A DNA stretch of 52,653 nt, taken from Clostridiaceae bacterium (GTDB lineage Bacteria > Bacillota > Clostridia > DSM-8532). Below are positions 41,510 to 50,006 of this stretch, piece after piece (the first letter of the stretch is position 1; each line of letters begins with the position of its first letter). The stretch is from the NCBI GenBank assembly GCA_012520615.1, contig JAAYNX010000222.1:1-52653 (forward strand), given 5' to 3'. The position numbers and the translations under genes are program-made. The notes beneath the pieces are model-generated. The model was not told the DNA's origin. It saw nothing but the letters and a program-made list of their open reading frames with translations, and did not search any database.

Positions 41510-42550
41510 TTAGGGATATATGTCTCCCGGTTCATATTTGCTTGTTTTGTTTTCTATCAAGCTAAAAGAAGGATGAATATAGCCTACGATATTCCCCTTA
41601 TCGTCTTTTACCGCCGGAAGAGCCCACTTCTCAAGTTTTTTTACAGTTGCACTATCTAATATTTCTAATTCCTCCAGTATCCGTACTGCTACTGGGTAGC
41701 TTGACCATGGATGACCGTCGGACATCTTTATACATACACCTAACCGCTTTTCCGGAATGGATATGCAATAAACCCCTTCCGCTCCGATTTTTCCTATGGC
41801 GCGTCCGTCGGAATAATTAATTAAATCGGTGCAAAATGTATCGCTGCCTCTTATAACACGGGGGTATTTTGTCATGGCGCTTTGAATGAGGCCGAAGCAA
41901 TCTTTGTATTTTCTATTTCCTTCATAGCCATGGGCAAGTCGGGCGTACAACCAGGCCGTTTGCTGCATGGTAAGAAAATATGTGGGTAATGTGCAGCCAT
42001 CTTTCCCTGTAATAATCTCACTTTCATCACACTCTAACAGCTCAGCCATTGTCTTTGATATCAGATGATTTACGGGGTGCTCCGGTTTTGTATAGTCTTT
42101 AGGGGAGTAATTGTAAAACTGGCAAAGGGCCAGAAATCCTGCGTGCTTTCCTGAGCAATTGCTAAATATGGGAGTAGGCCGTTTGTTTAACATCACAAGG
42201 GCGTCGTGAACCTTTTGGCTTTCCGGATACTTATGGCCGCAATCCAAAGCTTTTTCGTTAAGACCAATTTTCTTTAGTATTGACAGTATGATTTTACGGT
42301 GAAAAGCCTGTCCCTCATGAGAAGAGCACATAATGGCAAATTCTTTTAGAGATATATTGAATTTTTCCAATAGTCCGGAATTGACATAGGCAACTGCATA
42401 AAGTGGCTTTCCCGAAGAACGCAGGTAGATTCCTGCATTAGGATTGCCAATAGAATGAATAATATTATTATCTGAATCGGTTACACAAATATATCCGTCA
42501 TGCAAACTTTCTACTCGGCCTGATCTTGTTCTGACTGCTAATTGCGGCAT
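41510..42550 (-). CDS. R. etli-type (PF06089) L-asparaginase, paralogue 2
   Basis: A 346-residue sister of the next gene, roughly one-third identical by eye along its length. Motifs: YLRSSGKPLY (SSxKP kept), CSSHEGQ, CSGKHAGFL, DGCTLPTY and DTFCTDLI. Several positions differ from paralogue 1 (SSGKP against SSAKP; DGCTLP against DGCGLP), so substrate range or efficiency may differ. AAGGAG precedes the ATG at 42550; the track's earlier start reads through that site. First gene of the two-gene operon; divergent from dnaD. Confidence 0.9.
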   Translation of the reverse strand: MPQLAVRTRSGRVESLHDGYICVTDSDNNIIHSIGNPNAGIYLRSSGKPLYAVAYVNSGLLEKFNISLKEFAIMCSSHEGQAFHRKIILSILKKIGLNEKALDCGHKYPESQKVHDALVMLNKRPTPIFSNCSGKHAGFLALCQFYNYSPKDYTKPEHPVNHLISKTMAELLECDESEIITGKDGCTLPTYFLTMQQTAWLYARLAHGYEGNRKYKDCFGLIQSAMTKYPRVIRGSDTFCTDLINYSDGRAIGKIGAEGVYCISIPEKRLGVCIKMSDGHPWSSYPVAVRILEELEILDSATVKKLEKWALPAVKDDKGNIVGYIHPSFSLIENKTSKYEPGDIYP

Positions 42551-42605
42551 ATTTTTTCTCCTTTTCACAATGTTTACATACATTAATGTTGTTATTATTT
42601 TAGTC

Positions 42606-42634
42606 TTAAGAATATCTTGAGTTTGTGCTATAAT
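42606..42634 (+). promoter_or_regulatory. Promoter of the dnaD-dnaI operon
   Basis: TTAAGA, a 17-nt spacer and TATAAT, with an extended -10 (TGCTATAAT). It ends 36 nt before the DnaD-type gene. Confidence 0.72.
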
Positions 42635-42670
42635 GTCTTTACCTATTCAAAATATAAATGAGGTTTTTTT

Positions 42671-43639
42671 ATGCAATTTGAATTTGTTAAGGACATCCTC
42701 CTATCGGACACATTGGTTCCGGACATTTTTCTAAGCGATATAATGCCCCGGATTCCATCCGATGCTGTTAAGGTGTACCTTTACTGCATTTTTTTAAGTA
42801 AATACAATAAAGAAGCCCGTCCTGAAGATTTGGCCGCAAAGTTGGATCTTTCATTGGATACAGTTAATGCATCATTTTTTATTCTCGAGCAAGAGGAGCT
42901 AATTTTGCGCACCCCGAAAGTTGTTTCTCTTACAAACATTAAAGAGCTCGCTCTATCAAAGCATTATAAAAAGAGAACAACTTCCGAAGCCGATTCTGCC
43001 AATAATAAAACCCAGACGAATATTAAAAGAAATCAATGTATTGATTCAATAAATAAAATGTTTTTTCAGGGAATTATGGCTCCCAGCTGGTATGCTGCAA
43101 TAGACAATTGGTTTTTAACTCATCGCTTTGACGAGGATGTTATGGTGAGCCTGTTTAAATTTTGCTATGATAATAACGCAATGAATATTAAGTATGTGGA
43201 AAAGGTTGCTGCAACATGGGCTTCAAAAAATATAACTAGTCACTGGGAACTTGAAAAATACATGGAAGCCTGTGAGAGAACAAGAGAAATAGGCAAAACC
43301 ATTGCTAAATCTTTAAGGCTTGGTAAAAAACTAACTGCCTATGAAGAAAAACATCTTGAAACCTGGCTTAATGAATATGGTTATGATATGACTATAATTG
43401 ATGAAGCTCTTAAGCTTACTGTCGGTAAATCTACCCCCTTCAAATATGCCCACAATATCCTTACAAATTGGCATAAAGAGGGCATACAAAGCCTTGAGCA
43501 GCTTAAGGCGTATCAGGAAGCGTCATTCTCATCAAAAAGAAGTAAATCATCGACCAATACCGGGAAAAAGCCCCGTCGTGATAACTTTCAGCAACGTCGC
43601 TACGATGATAGCTTCTATGATAAGCTTGAAAACTTATAA
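42671..43639 (+). CDS. DnaD-domain replication initiation protein
   Basis: A 322-residue DnaD/DnaB-type primosomal protein. The N-terminal winged helix (~30-95, SDAVKVYLYCIFLSKYN, AAKLDLSLDTVNASFFILEQEELI) mediates oligomerisation. Two DDBH2 domains follow, each ending in the signature YxxxIxxxW: IKYVEKVAATWASKNI (~175-190) and KYAHNILTNWHKEGI (~258-272). The tail is basic (KRSKSSTNTGKKPRRD) and probably binds DNA. In Firmicutes these proteins remodel origin DNA and help load the helicase together with DnaI, whose gene follows 60 nt later. Confidence 0.93.
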   Translation: MQFEFVKDILLSDTLVPDIFLSDIMPRIPSDAVKVYLYCIFLSKYNKEARPEDLAAKLDLSLDTVNASFFILEQEELILRTPKVVSLTNIKELALSKHYKKRTTSEADSANNKTQTNIKRNQCIDSINKMFFQGIMAPSWYAAIDNWFLTHRFDEDVMVSLFKFCYDNNAMNIKYVEKVAATWASKNITSHWELEKYMEACERTREIGKTIAKSLRLGKKLTAYEEKHLETWLNEYGYDMTIIDEALKLTVGKSTPFKYAHNILTNWHKEGIQSLEQLKAYQEASFSSKRSKSSTNTGKKPRRDNFQQRRYDDSFYDKLENL

Positions 43640-43699
43640 ATGGCAACATTAGTTACCACTGTATAATCGTTATAGTTAAACTGAAAGGACAAGGGTTAA

Positions 43700-44719
43700 A
43701 TGGCTGATATTAGGCGCTTTTTAGATAGCGAGTACGCTCTTAAGCGTGATAGGGCTATTTATGAGGCAGAACGGCGGAAACGTGACGTTTTCGAAAAAAT
43801 CCCCGAGCTATCTCGCATTGAAACTGAGATCACTTTGACAGGCGTGCGCTATGCCCGTTCACTTATTAGTGATGCTGATTCAGCGAATGCTATTAGTGAG
43901 TATTTGGAAAAGATGGGGCGTTTGAATGCCGAGAAGGAAGCCATTTTATCAAAACACAATATACCCGTTAATTATTTGGAACCCCGCTTTTCCTGTACAA
44001 TTTGCGAGGACAAAGGTTATATTTCCAAAGATGGGGCATCTGTGCCGTGTTCATGCTATCAAAAACTGTATTTAGAGCAATTGTACAAGGTTTCAAATCT
44101 TGTGGACGATGAAGGAACAGGCTTTGAGTTTTTTGATGAGAGCTTCTATTCGGTCACCCCCGATAAAAAGAAATACTTTACTGAAATTTCTCCGAGGGCC
44201 CAGATTTTAGCGGTAAAAGAGCAATGCCTTGAATTCATAGATAATTTTGCTGATAACGCCTCTCATAATCTTTATTTTTACGGTCCCACCGGTACGGGAA
44301 AGACTTTCATGGCAAAAAGCATAGGTATTGAAATCCTTAAGGCAGGGTTCACCGTCTTATATTTAAGTGCAACAACTTTATTCCCAATAATACAGCAATA
44401 TCGCCTTAATATAGACAGAGACGGCGTATCTAGTGAACAAGCATATAAGAATCTTATTACCGTGAATCTTTTAATTCTGGATGATTTGGGTACAGAACCG
44501 GGAAGTGATTCAAAATATGCTGAATTATTATCCCTTCTTGAGCTAAGAAAGGCTCAGGGGAAAAACAATATTGCCAGAACCATTATTTCTTCGAACCTTG
44601 ATTTTAAAAGGCTCTTCCAGGAATATAACGAGCGGATAGCATCCCGTATTATAGGAGAATTCCAAGCACTACAGTTTGCAGGCGAAGATATTCGTATTCT
44701 CAAAAAACTAAAAAGATGA
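43700..44719 (+). CDS. dnaI: Helicase loader DnaI/DnaC-type ATPase
   Basis: A 339-residue AAA+ protein. The N-terminal helicase-binding half holds a zinc knuckle CTICEDKG...CSCY (Cys99, Cys102, Cys117, Cys119). The ATPase half has Walker A GPTGTGKT (195-202), Walker B LLILDDLG (257-264), sensor I RTIISSNL and the arginine-finger region ERIASRIIGEF. This is the DnaI (Firmicute) pattern, loading the replicative helicase onto DNA. Encoded after the DnaD-type protein, as a functional pair. Could be annotated simply as 'ATP-binding protein' or DnaC; the zinc knuckle favours DnaI. Confidence 0.94.
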   Translation: MADIRRFLDSEYALKRDRAIYEAERRKRDVFEKIPELSRIETEITLTGVRYARSLISDADSANAISEYLEKMGRLNAEKEAILSKHNIPVNYLEPRFSCTICEDKGYISKDGASVPCSCYQKLYLEQLYKVSNLVDDEGTGFEFFDESFYSVTPDKKKYFTEISPRAQILAVKEQCLEFIDNFADNASHNLYFYGPTGTGKTFMAKSIGIEILKAGFTVLYLSATTLFPIIQQYRLNIDRDGVSSEQAYKNLITVNLLILDDLGTEPGSDSKYAELLSLLELRKAQGKNNIARTIISSNLDFKRLFQEYNERIASRIIGEFQALQFAGEDIRILKKLKR

Positions 44720-44736
44720 TTATTTATGACAAAATG

Positions 44737-44765
44737 TTGTAAATTCTACATGTAAGTGATACAAT
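44737..44765 (+). promoter_or_regulatory. Promoter of the chemoreceptor gene
   Basis: TTGTAA, a 17-nt spacer and TACAAT, ending 40 nt before the ATG. Confidence 0.65.
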
Positions 44766-44805
44766 ATTTAGTAATAAACTGTAATGTTTAAAGGAGCCGA
44801 TTTAA

Positions 44806-46281
44806 ATGCAACAAAATTCCTCATTTCAGAGAACTAATAAAGTTGTATTGATGATTAATATGCTGCTTAACGTCACTACTTTCACCGGATACTTGCTGGA
44901 AGTGCTGAGGGGAGGCAGGACCCTAGGTTATCTTCTTGTGTTTTCAGCAATTATCTTTATACCGCTTATTATAGCATTAATCGTATATCAGAAAAAACCC
45001 GCCTCTTTAAGCATTAAATACATTACTTTAATAGGATATTTGTTTTTTTATCTATTTGTTAACTTTACTTCTACCCATTTGATTACCTATGTGTATTTCT
45101 TCTGTATAATTTTAATGTATTACCTATACTTTGACTTAAAGCTTATAATAGTTTCCTGCGCAGTAGCTTTTGCAATAAACATCGGGAAAATCGGATATAG
45201 TATTTTGGTGATGAAACTAAATGCCGGAAGTATTGTAGCGGATTACATGATTCAAGTTGCGTCATTCATCCTTTTTTCTCTTTCTATCATCATCTCCACT
45301 AGACTTTCTATTATCATTAATAATGAGAATTTAGAAAATATCAGAGCCCAACAGAAGAAGCAGGCAGAAATATTGGATGATGTCCTTAAAATAGCCGCTT
45401 CTATAGAAAAAAACTCACAAGATGTTTACGCCATTGTGGAAGAATCCGCAAGCAGTTCTGATATTATTTCAAATGCCGTTAACGAGATAAGTTCAGGGAT
45501 TGTACATACTGCCGAAAGCATACAGAATCAATCTGTAATGGCTAAAAATATTCACTCCCTAATAGTTAATACATCTGAACTCTCAGACAAAATGGAAGCT
45601 CTCTCGAATGAGTCTGTCTGTGCATTGAATGAGGGCATTGAACATGTCCGTGAGCTAAGTGATAAGGCTTTAGTAGTTAGCGACAAGAATCAATATGCAT
45701 ATAGAAAAATGCAGGAATTAACCGAGAAAGCTAACGAAATTCAAGGCATCGCCCAAATAATAACGGGCATCTCAGAACAAACTAATCTGCTTTCTTTAAA
45801 CGCTTCTATCGAGGCTGCCCGTGCTGGAGAAAACGGCCGTGGCTTTGCAGTTGTAGCTGATGAAATACGAAAACTTGCCATACAGAGTAAGGACAGTGCC
45901 ACCAGTATAGCAGAGATTCTTGAATCCTTAGGGAGAAAAGCATTTAAAACATCCGAGTCGGTTATAACCTTAAAAGAAATAAATGATCAACAAACTAACC
46001 TTATAAACAACACCAAAAATGTATTTGATAGTATCGCTAATAAAATGGAAGTATTCACCGATGATGTTCGCTTGGTAACCCAAAAGCTTGGCGAAATAGT
46101 AAACTCTAATAACAAGGTCATTGAAAGCATAACCGAAATCTCTGCCTTGAGTGAAGAGGCTACCGCCAATGCCGAAGAAGCCAATTCCATGACTGCAATA
46201 AGCAGGCAGAATGCTGACAAAGCAAGGGTTATCGTAAAAGAATTAATTGACACTTCCAATAATTTTAAAAAATATCTCTGA
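44806..46281 (+). CDS. Methyl-accepting chemotaxis protein with six-helix membrane sensor
   Basis: A 491-residue chemoreceptor. The N-terminal ~175 residues are six membrane helices with hardly any extracellular loop, so it probably senses membrane state or an internal signal rather than a periplasm-like ligand domain. No HAMP domain is evident. The cytoplasmic signalling helical hairpin has the conserved tip [19 protein letters not shown] and [15 protein letters not shown] (~325-365), the CheA/CheW-binding region. GGAGCC precedes the ATG. Monocistronic, with a terminator downstream. Confidence 0.94.
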   Translation: MQQNSSFQRTNKVVLMINMLLNVTTFTGYLLEVLRGGRTLGYLLVFSAIIFIPLIIALIVYQKKPASLSIKYITLIGYLFFYLFVNFTSTHLITYVYFFCIILMYYLYFDLKLIIVSCAVAFAINIGKIGYSILVMKLNAGSIVADYMIQVASFILFSLSIIISTRLSIIINNENLENIRAQQKKQAEILDDVLKIAASIEKNSQDVYAIVEESASSSDIISNAVNEISSGIVHTAESIQNQSVMAKNIHSLIVNTSELSDKMEALSNESVCALNEGIEHVRELSDKALVVSDKNQYAYRKMQELTEKANEIQGIAQIITGISEQTNLLSLNASIEAARAGENGRGFAVVADEIRKLAIQSKDSATSIAEILESLGRKAFKTSESVITLKEINDQQTNLINNTKNVFDSIANKMEVFTDDVRLVTQKLGEIVNSNNKVIESITEISALSEEATANAEEANSMTAISRQNADKARVIVKELIDTSNNFKKYL

Positions 46282-46393
46282 TTTATTAACACTAGACAAT
46301 GACGTATGAAGGGTCTTAAAGCTCCAGACTAAACGCTCTTATTTTTCTATGGGTTAGTACCCTAAATGTATTTCAACTTAGTAAATGTTTTAA

Positions 46394-46440
46394 TAGCCGG
46401 ATGTCACAGTTTTAATGCGATATCCGGCTATTTATATTTC
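46394..46440. terminator. Terminator between the chemoreceptor gene and ypeB
   Basis: TAGCCGGAT pairs perfectly with ATCCGGCTA around a 29-nt loop, followed by TTTATATTTC. It lies between convergent genes. Confidence 0.65.
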
Positions 46441-46539
46441 CAAGATGAAATATTAACACCACCGACATACAACCCTAGAAAAAGACTTTCAGTAGAAAAC
46501 TTTTTATTTCAGGGGGGCTGGCACTAATGAGCAAAAAAC

Positions 46540-47970
46540 CTACATGGTTAAAATACCTTCTTCAGAGTTTATAATTATTAGCACCTCCTCTTCGGCACCT
46601 GTGTTCGCGTTGATATAAACTAAGAAGTCCTTGTCTTCTACTTTACCTGTAAACTCATAGCATAGAATCTCAGTGCCATAATTAGTAGGTATCACTGCAA
46701 GACCTGACGATTTAATGTTTTCCCCTCTTTTTACTTTTTCTCTGGCCTGAGCCTCTGTCAATTTTGGTTCACCAAACTTCCGTTCTGTATGATTCATAAG
46801 ATAGCCATTTGCCTCAAAACCGACAACCTCTCCATTGTCCAAAGCTACCTTTACTTTTATAAGATCAGGATAGTAGGTAATATTATTTTCGGTATAAGCG
46901 TAATTAATAGTTGCAACACCATCGTTTTGCATGTAGTAGGATTGCTTCATATTCGGATAATTTCGATCCTTTAAAAACTTCGCGCCTATTTCCATCGCTT
47001 TATTAATATCTATGGTCTTATCACCTACTTCTCTGTTGTAGAGATACCATACCACTCTGCCCCCAATTACCGAAACATCAGCTTCTGCGACGCTATCCTC
47101 ATCTTTGTTAGCTAATTCCATTTTAAAATTATACGTATTTATTATTCCGTTATTGTTATCTGCAAGCTTGGCAATGTTCCTAACCTTTCCATCACCCATA
47201 AACTTACTCAATATTTCCATAGCCTGGTTCTCTGTTACCTTATTCCCGGATAAACCGAGAGCTTTTCGATTTTGCATGTGTTCGGAATAAGGCCCGTCAT
47301 AAATCAAAGTGGGCATTTCCTCAAATTGATCGTTTATGCTGCTAAATGTCTTTGGCATTTCCTCTGAGATTTCTTTCATCTCTTCTTGACCCTCATAGGC
47401 CACGTTCTCCCACTTAAGGTTGCCGTTAGAAAGATCCTGCTGCATTTCCAAAAGACCTTTTTCAAGATTTACCGAAAAGCTGTGCAGATTGGCCAATGTT
47501 TTCATCTGCTCATCATCAATGGGTTTTCCGTTGGTATTTTGCCTTACCATTGATTTTGACATATCGGCCACTTGAGTTAAAAATTTCTCTGTGTTGGATA
47601 ATACCCCTACTGAAATAGGCAGCTGACCCAAATTGCTAGCGGCACAGTATGATTCCCGCCAAACATCGCTTAAAGTTGCGGCAGTAAGCTCGGGAGAGGA
47701 AGTCATGCGTGCTTTCATAAGCATAACCTCCACGTTCTGAATATATCCCACCAGCTCATAAAAGGCTTTGTTGTAAGCATTATTCAGCTGTTGTCTTAAC
47801 CTCATGGCCATATTATATTGATATGCCCCAAATATGGTGGTTAAAAGAAGTATGACTATTATTACGCTTTTAGCCCGATTCTTAGCCTGTGAGCGTTTTA
47901 GTGCCTCATAATTATCTTTAATGTTTTCCGCTCTTTCTCTTTCTAAATTCATTTCCACATCTTTTTCCAT
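46540..47970 (-). CDS. ypeB: Germination protein YpeB
   Basis: A 476-residue sporulation protein, partner of the cortex-lytic enzyme SleB. Layout: cytoplasmic N-terminus, one membrane helix (~35-52, SVIIVILLLTTIFGAYQYN), an extracytoplasmic helical N domain (~60-240), and three consecutive PepSY-like repeats at the C-terminus (NQAMEILSKFM, NKAMEIGAKFLKD, TEAQAREKVKRG). In Bacillus, YpeB and SleB stabilise each other in the spore, and YpeB is cleaved during germination. It follows sleB by 32 nt on the same strand, the standard sleB-ypeB operon, usually sigma-G controlled. Confidence 0.95.
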   Translation of the reverse strand: MEKDVEMNLERERAENIKDNYEALKRSQAKNRAKSVIIVILLLTTIFGAYQYNMAMRLRQQLNNAYNKAFYELVGYIQNVEVMLMKARMTSSPELTAATLSDVWRESYCAASNLGQLPISVGVLSNTEKFLTQVADMSKSMVRQNTNGKPIDDEQMKTLANLHSFSVNLEKGLLEMQQDLSNGNLKWENVAYEGQEEMKEISEEMPKTFSSINDQFEEMPTLIYDGPYSEHMQNRKALGLSGNKVTENQAMEILSKFMGDGKVRNIAKLADNNNGIINTYNFKMELANKDEDSVAEADVSVIGGRVVWYLYNREVGDKTIDINKAMEIGAKFLKDRNYPNMKQSYYMQNDGVATINYAYTENNITYYPDLIKVKVALDNGEVVGFEANGYLMNHTERKFGEPKLTEAQAREKVKRGENIKSSGLAVIPTNYGTEILCYEFTGKVEDKDFLVYINANTGAEEEVLIIINSEEGILTM

Positions 47971-48002
47971 ATCACACCTACGCCTTTCCGTACTATGTTT
48001 TT

Positions 48003-48470
48003 TTACTTTCCAAAATTATGTTTCCCAATTTTAACAATAATTTTCCTGGACCAAATCCATTTACTTGTAGCTGTTGCCGGATTCCAATAATATAAGCATC
48101 CATAGGTGGGATCCCAACCGTTTAAGGCATCCTGAGCCGCTTTTACGACTGTTGATTTTGGATCAATAGCAACATTAATTTGGCCGTCACTCACCGCAGT
48201 AAAAGCTCCCGGTTGATAAATCACTCCAGCAATGGAATTTGGAAAGCTCGAAGACTTTACCCGATTAAGAATTACCGCTCCAACGGCTACCTGCCCCTCA
48301 TAAGGCTCTCCCCTAGCTTCGCCATTTATTGCTCTTGCCAGAAGCTGTAAATCGCTTACTTGGCCGGCAGGTGCTCCAAAGCTGCTTTGTCCAGAAATAA
48401 CACTTAATGCAATAATCGAAAAAATCATAATAAGTAGCTTTTTAGTTTTAATACTTTTCCTTGTCCTCAT
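48003..48470 (-). CDS. sleB: Spore cortex-lytic enzyme SleB, short form without PG-binding domain
   Basis: A 155-residue exported hydrolase: signal peptide 1-32 (LLIMIFSIIALSVISGQ, cleavage near SFGA), then the Hydrolase_2 domain with ARAINGEARGEPYEGQVAVGAVILNRV, whose first Glu is the catalytic residue, FPNSIAGVIYQPGAFTAV, and GCLYYWNPATA. It is a lytic transglycosylase acting on cortex muramic-lactam peptidoglycan. Bacillus SleB has an additional N-terminal peptidoglycan-binding domain, which is absent here, as in some other Clostridia. AGAGGTGG precedes the ATG. Encoded with ypeB. Confidence 0.95.
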   Translation of the reverse strand: MRTRKSIKTKKLLIMIFSIIALSVISGQSSFGAPAGQVSDLQLLARAINGEARGEPYEGQVAVGAVILNRVKSSSFPNSIAGVIYQPGAFTAVSDGQINVAIDPKSTVVKAAQDALNGWDPTYGCLYYWNPATATSKWIWSRKIIVKIGKHNFGK

Positions 48471-48538
48471 AGTAATGCCACCTCTGTGTATATTCTCAGA
48501 ATCTATTCTTTCAAAATTCTGGACAATTATGCTACAAA

Positions 48539-48569
48539 AAAAGTACGGCTAATTATTTGCCGTACTTTT
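48539..48569 (-). terminator. Terminator of the TolC-like export operon
   Basis: AAAAGTACGGC pairs perfectly over 11 bp with GCCGTACTTTT around a 9-nt loop. On the minus strand it ends in TTTTTTTGTAG, the correct U-tract for transcripts leaving the export operon, and it stands before sleB. Confidence 0.85.
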
Positions 48570-48574
48570 CCCAT

Positions 48575-48643
48575 GCGCCCATCAGGGGCGCAAACTAACG
48601 GGTGAAAGTCTCGAACACGTCTTAGTAGCGGGAAGTGTATACC
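48575..48643 (+). mobile_element. Probable 5' remnant of a group II intron
   Basis: GCGCCC-ATCAG-GGGCGC hairpin, then CTAACGGGTGAAAGTCTCGA, ACACGTCTTAGTAGCGGGAA and GTGTATACC. The run resembles the 5' end of domain I of bacterial group II introns (GUGCGCCC..., GGGUGAAAGUCCCG, UAGUAGCGG). Only about 70 nt is present and there is no reverse-transcriptase ORF or domain V, so it is a scrap. Recognised from memory of the intron type, not from a search. Confidence 0.45.
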
Positions 48644-48646
48644 TTT

Positions 48647-49960
48647 CTATAACACTCCAAGCATAGCAAGTTCAACCGCATCAAGTGCCCTTACATAATT
48701 GTACAAAGCTTTCCATGCATCAAGTTCGCTTTGTCTAAATCGAAGCTCTGCTTCTTGTAATTCAATTTTGCTAATTAAGCCGAGATTATACTTATTACGC
48801 GCGACAATATACTTTTTTTGTTGTGCTGCAGCCTTTTTTTCTTGAATTTTTACCGCATCATATTTTGTTTCATATTCAGAATAAAGATTGTTAAAATTAA
48901 TAGATCTCTCAATTAACCATGTATCCAGCTCTGCTTTTGCAATTTCTCTGTTCTTTTCTTCTATTTTTATGATGCTTGATTCCGCTTCATAAACATCATC
49001 TAAAATATCAATTTTTCCATCAATAATAGAAATATTTTTTATAAGTTGTTTTGCTTTAATATCATTTTTTTCAAAACTACTCTCGGCAGCACTATGTTTA
49101 ATAATATTTTGCGGCCGTATATTTTTGATATCTATAGTTATTTCAGCACTTAGATTCTCATTGATATCAATGATTCTAAGAATATGCTTATATAAGTTAT
49201 TATAGCTAGACAAAACAGATTCACGCTCATTTTTTGCAACTAACAATTCCGCATCCTGATAATCAACATCAATCTGAGTAGCTCTTCCTTGGTCAAGGTT
49301 TGCCTTATTTATTTGGTAGAGAATATTATTGTATTCAACTGAATTATCCGCAAGATTATAATTTTCTTTTAATATTATTAAGGAAAGACATTTTTCTTTA
49401 AAATCCGCTACCAGCTTCTTTTGTTCCTGTTCACGTAAAAGTTCTTCGTTAGCCTGAACGAACTTATAATTTTCACTTTGAACGTATATATCTGCTTTTA
49501 ATGCTATTGAATCAGCAAGGTAAGCCTGATACATGCTTAAATCCAATGAACACGCATCCATGCTGGTTGCAACAGTCACCCATTCTCCTGATCCTTCTGT
49601 TAAAGTCTCCATTTCTTTTTGATAGAGTTCTATCAAGATTTCATTCTGGTTTATTAATTGTCGATACTTTTCTTGATTGGCGTTCTGGGCAGATAATTCC
49701 GCATCCAGCCGCATTAGATTTAAATTATTTAGTTGATACGCTAATTCGATCTTTCTGTATTCCGGACCTGAAGTTTTATAAATTTGAATAATCCCGTCCA
49801 GTGTGTATTCTGCTTTTTTACCTTCACCATAATCAATTGAATAAACCTCATTAAGACTCCAATCAGTTATTGGAAGTAAATTTGCTGCGAATATGGTTCC
49901 TCCAGAAAGCGAAACCAATAATACAATACATATAATTGCAATCAACGTTTTTAGCTTCAT
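48647..49960 (-). CDS. TolC-like exported coiled-coil protein (outer-membrane efflux protein family)
   Basis: A 437-residue exported protein: signal peptide 1-25 (TLIAIICIVLLVSLSGGTIFA), then almost entirely long helices. The second half ends with the pattern of outer-membrane efflux (OEP/TolC) repeats: RNKYNLGLISKIELQEAEL then SELDAWKALYNYVRALDAVELAMLG; an earlier repeat has INKANLDQGRATQIDVDYQDAEL. A TolC-type protein is unexpected in a cell that, by its other genes, appears to lack an outer membrane. The start at 49960 follows AAAGGAAAGAG; the track's earlier start has no site. It lies 46 nt after the HlyD-like gene and presumably works with it. Confidence 0.85.
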   Translation of the reverse strand: MKLKTLIAIICIVLLVSLSGGTIFAANLLPITDWSLNEVYSIDYGEGKKAEYTLDGIIQIYKTSGPEYRKIELAYQLNNLNLMRLDAELSAQNANQEKYRQLINQNEILIELYQKEMETLTEGSGEWVTVATSMDACSLDLSMYQAYLADSIALKADIYVQSENYKFVQANEELLREQEQKKLVADFKEKCLSLIILKENYNLADNSVEYNNILYQINKANLDQGRATQIDVDYQDAELLVAKNERESVLSSYNNLYKHILRIIDINENLSAEITIDIKNIRPQNIIKHSAAESSFEKNDIKAKQLIKNISIIDGKIDILDDVYEAESSIIKIEEKNREIAKAELDTWLIERSINFNNLYSEYETKYDAVKIQEKKAAAQQKKYIVARNKYNLGLISKIELQEAELRFRQSELDAWKALYNYVRALDAVELAMLGVL

Positions 49961-50006
49961 ATAAAACTCTTTCCTTTCTTTATTACTGAGTTTAGAATGT
50001 TTTCCT

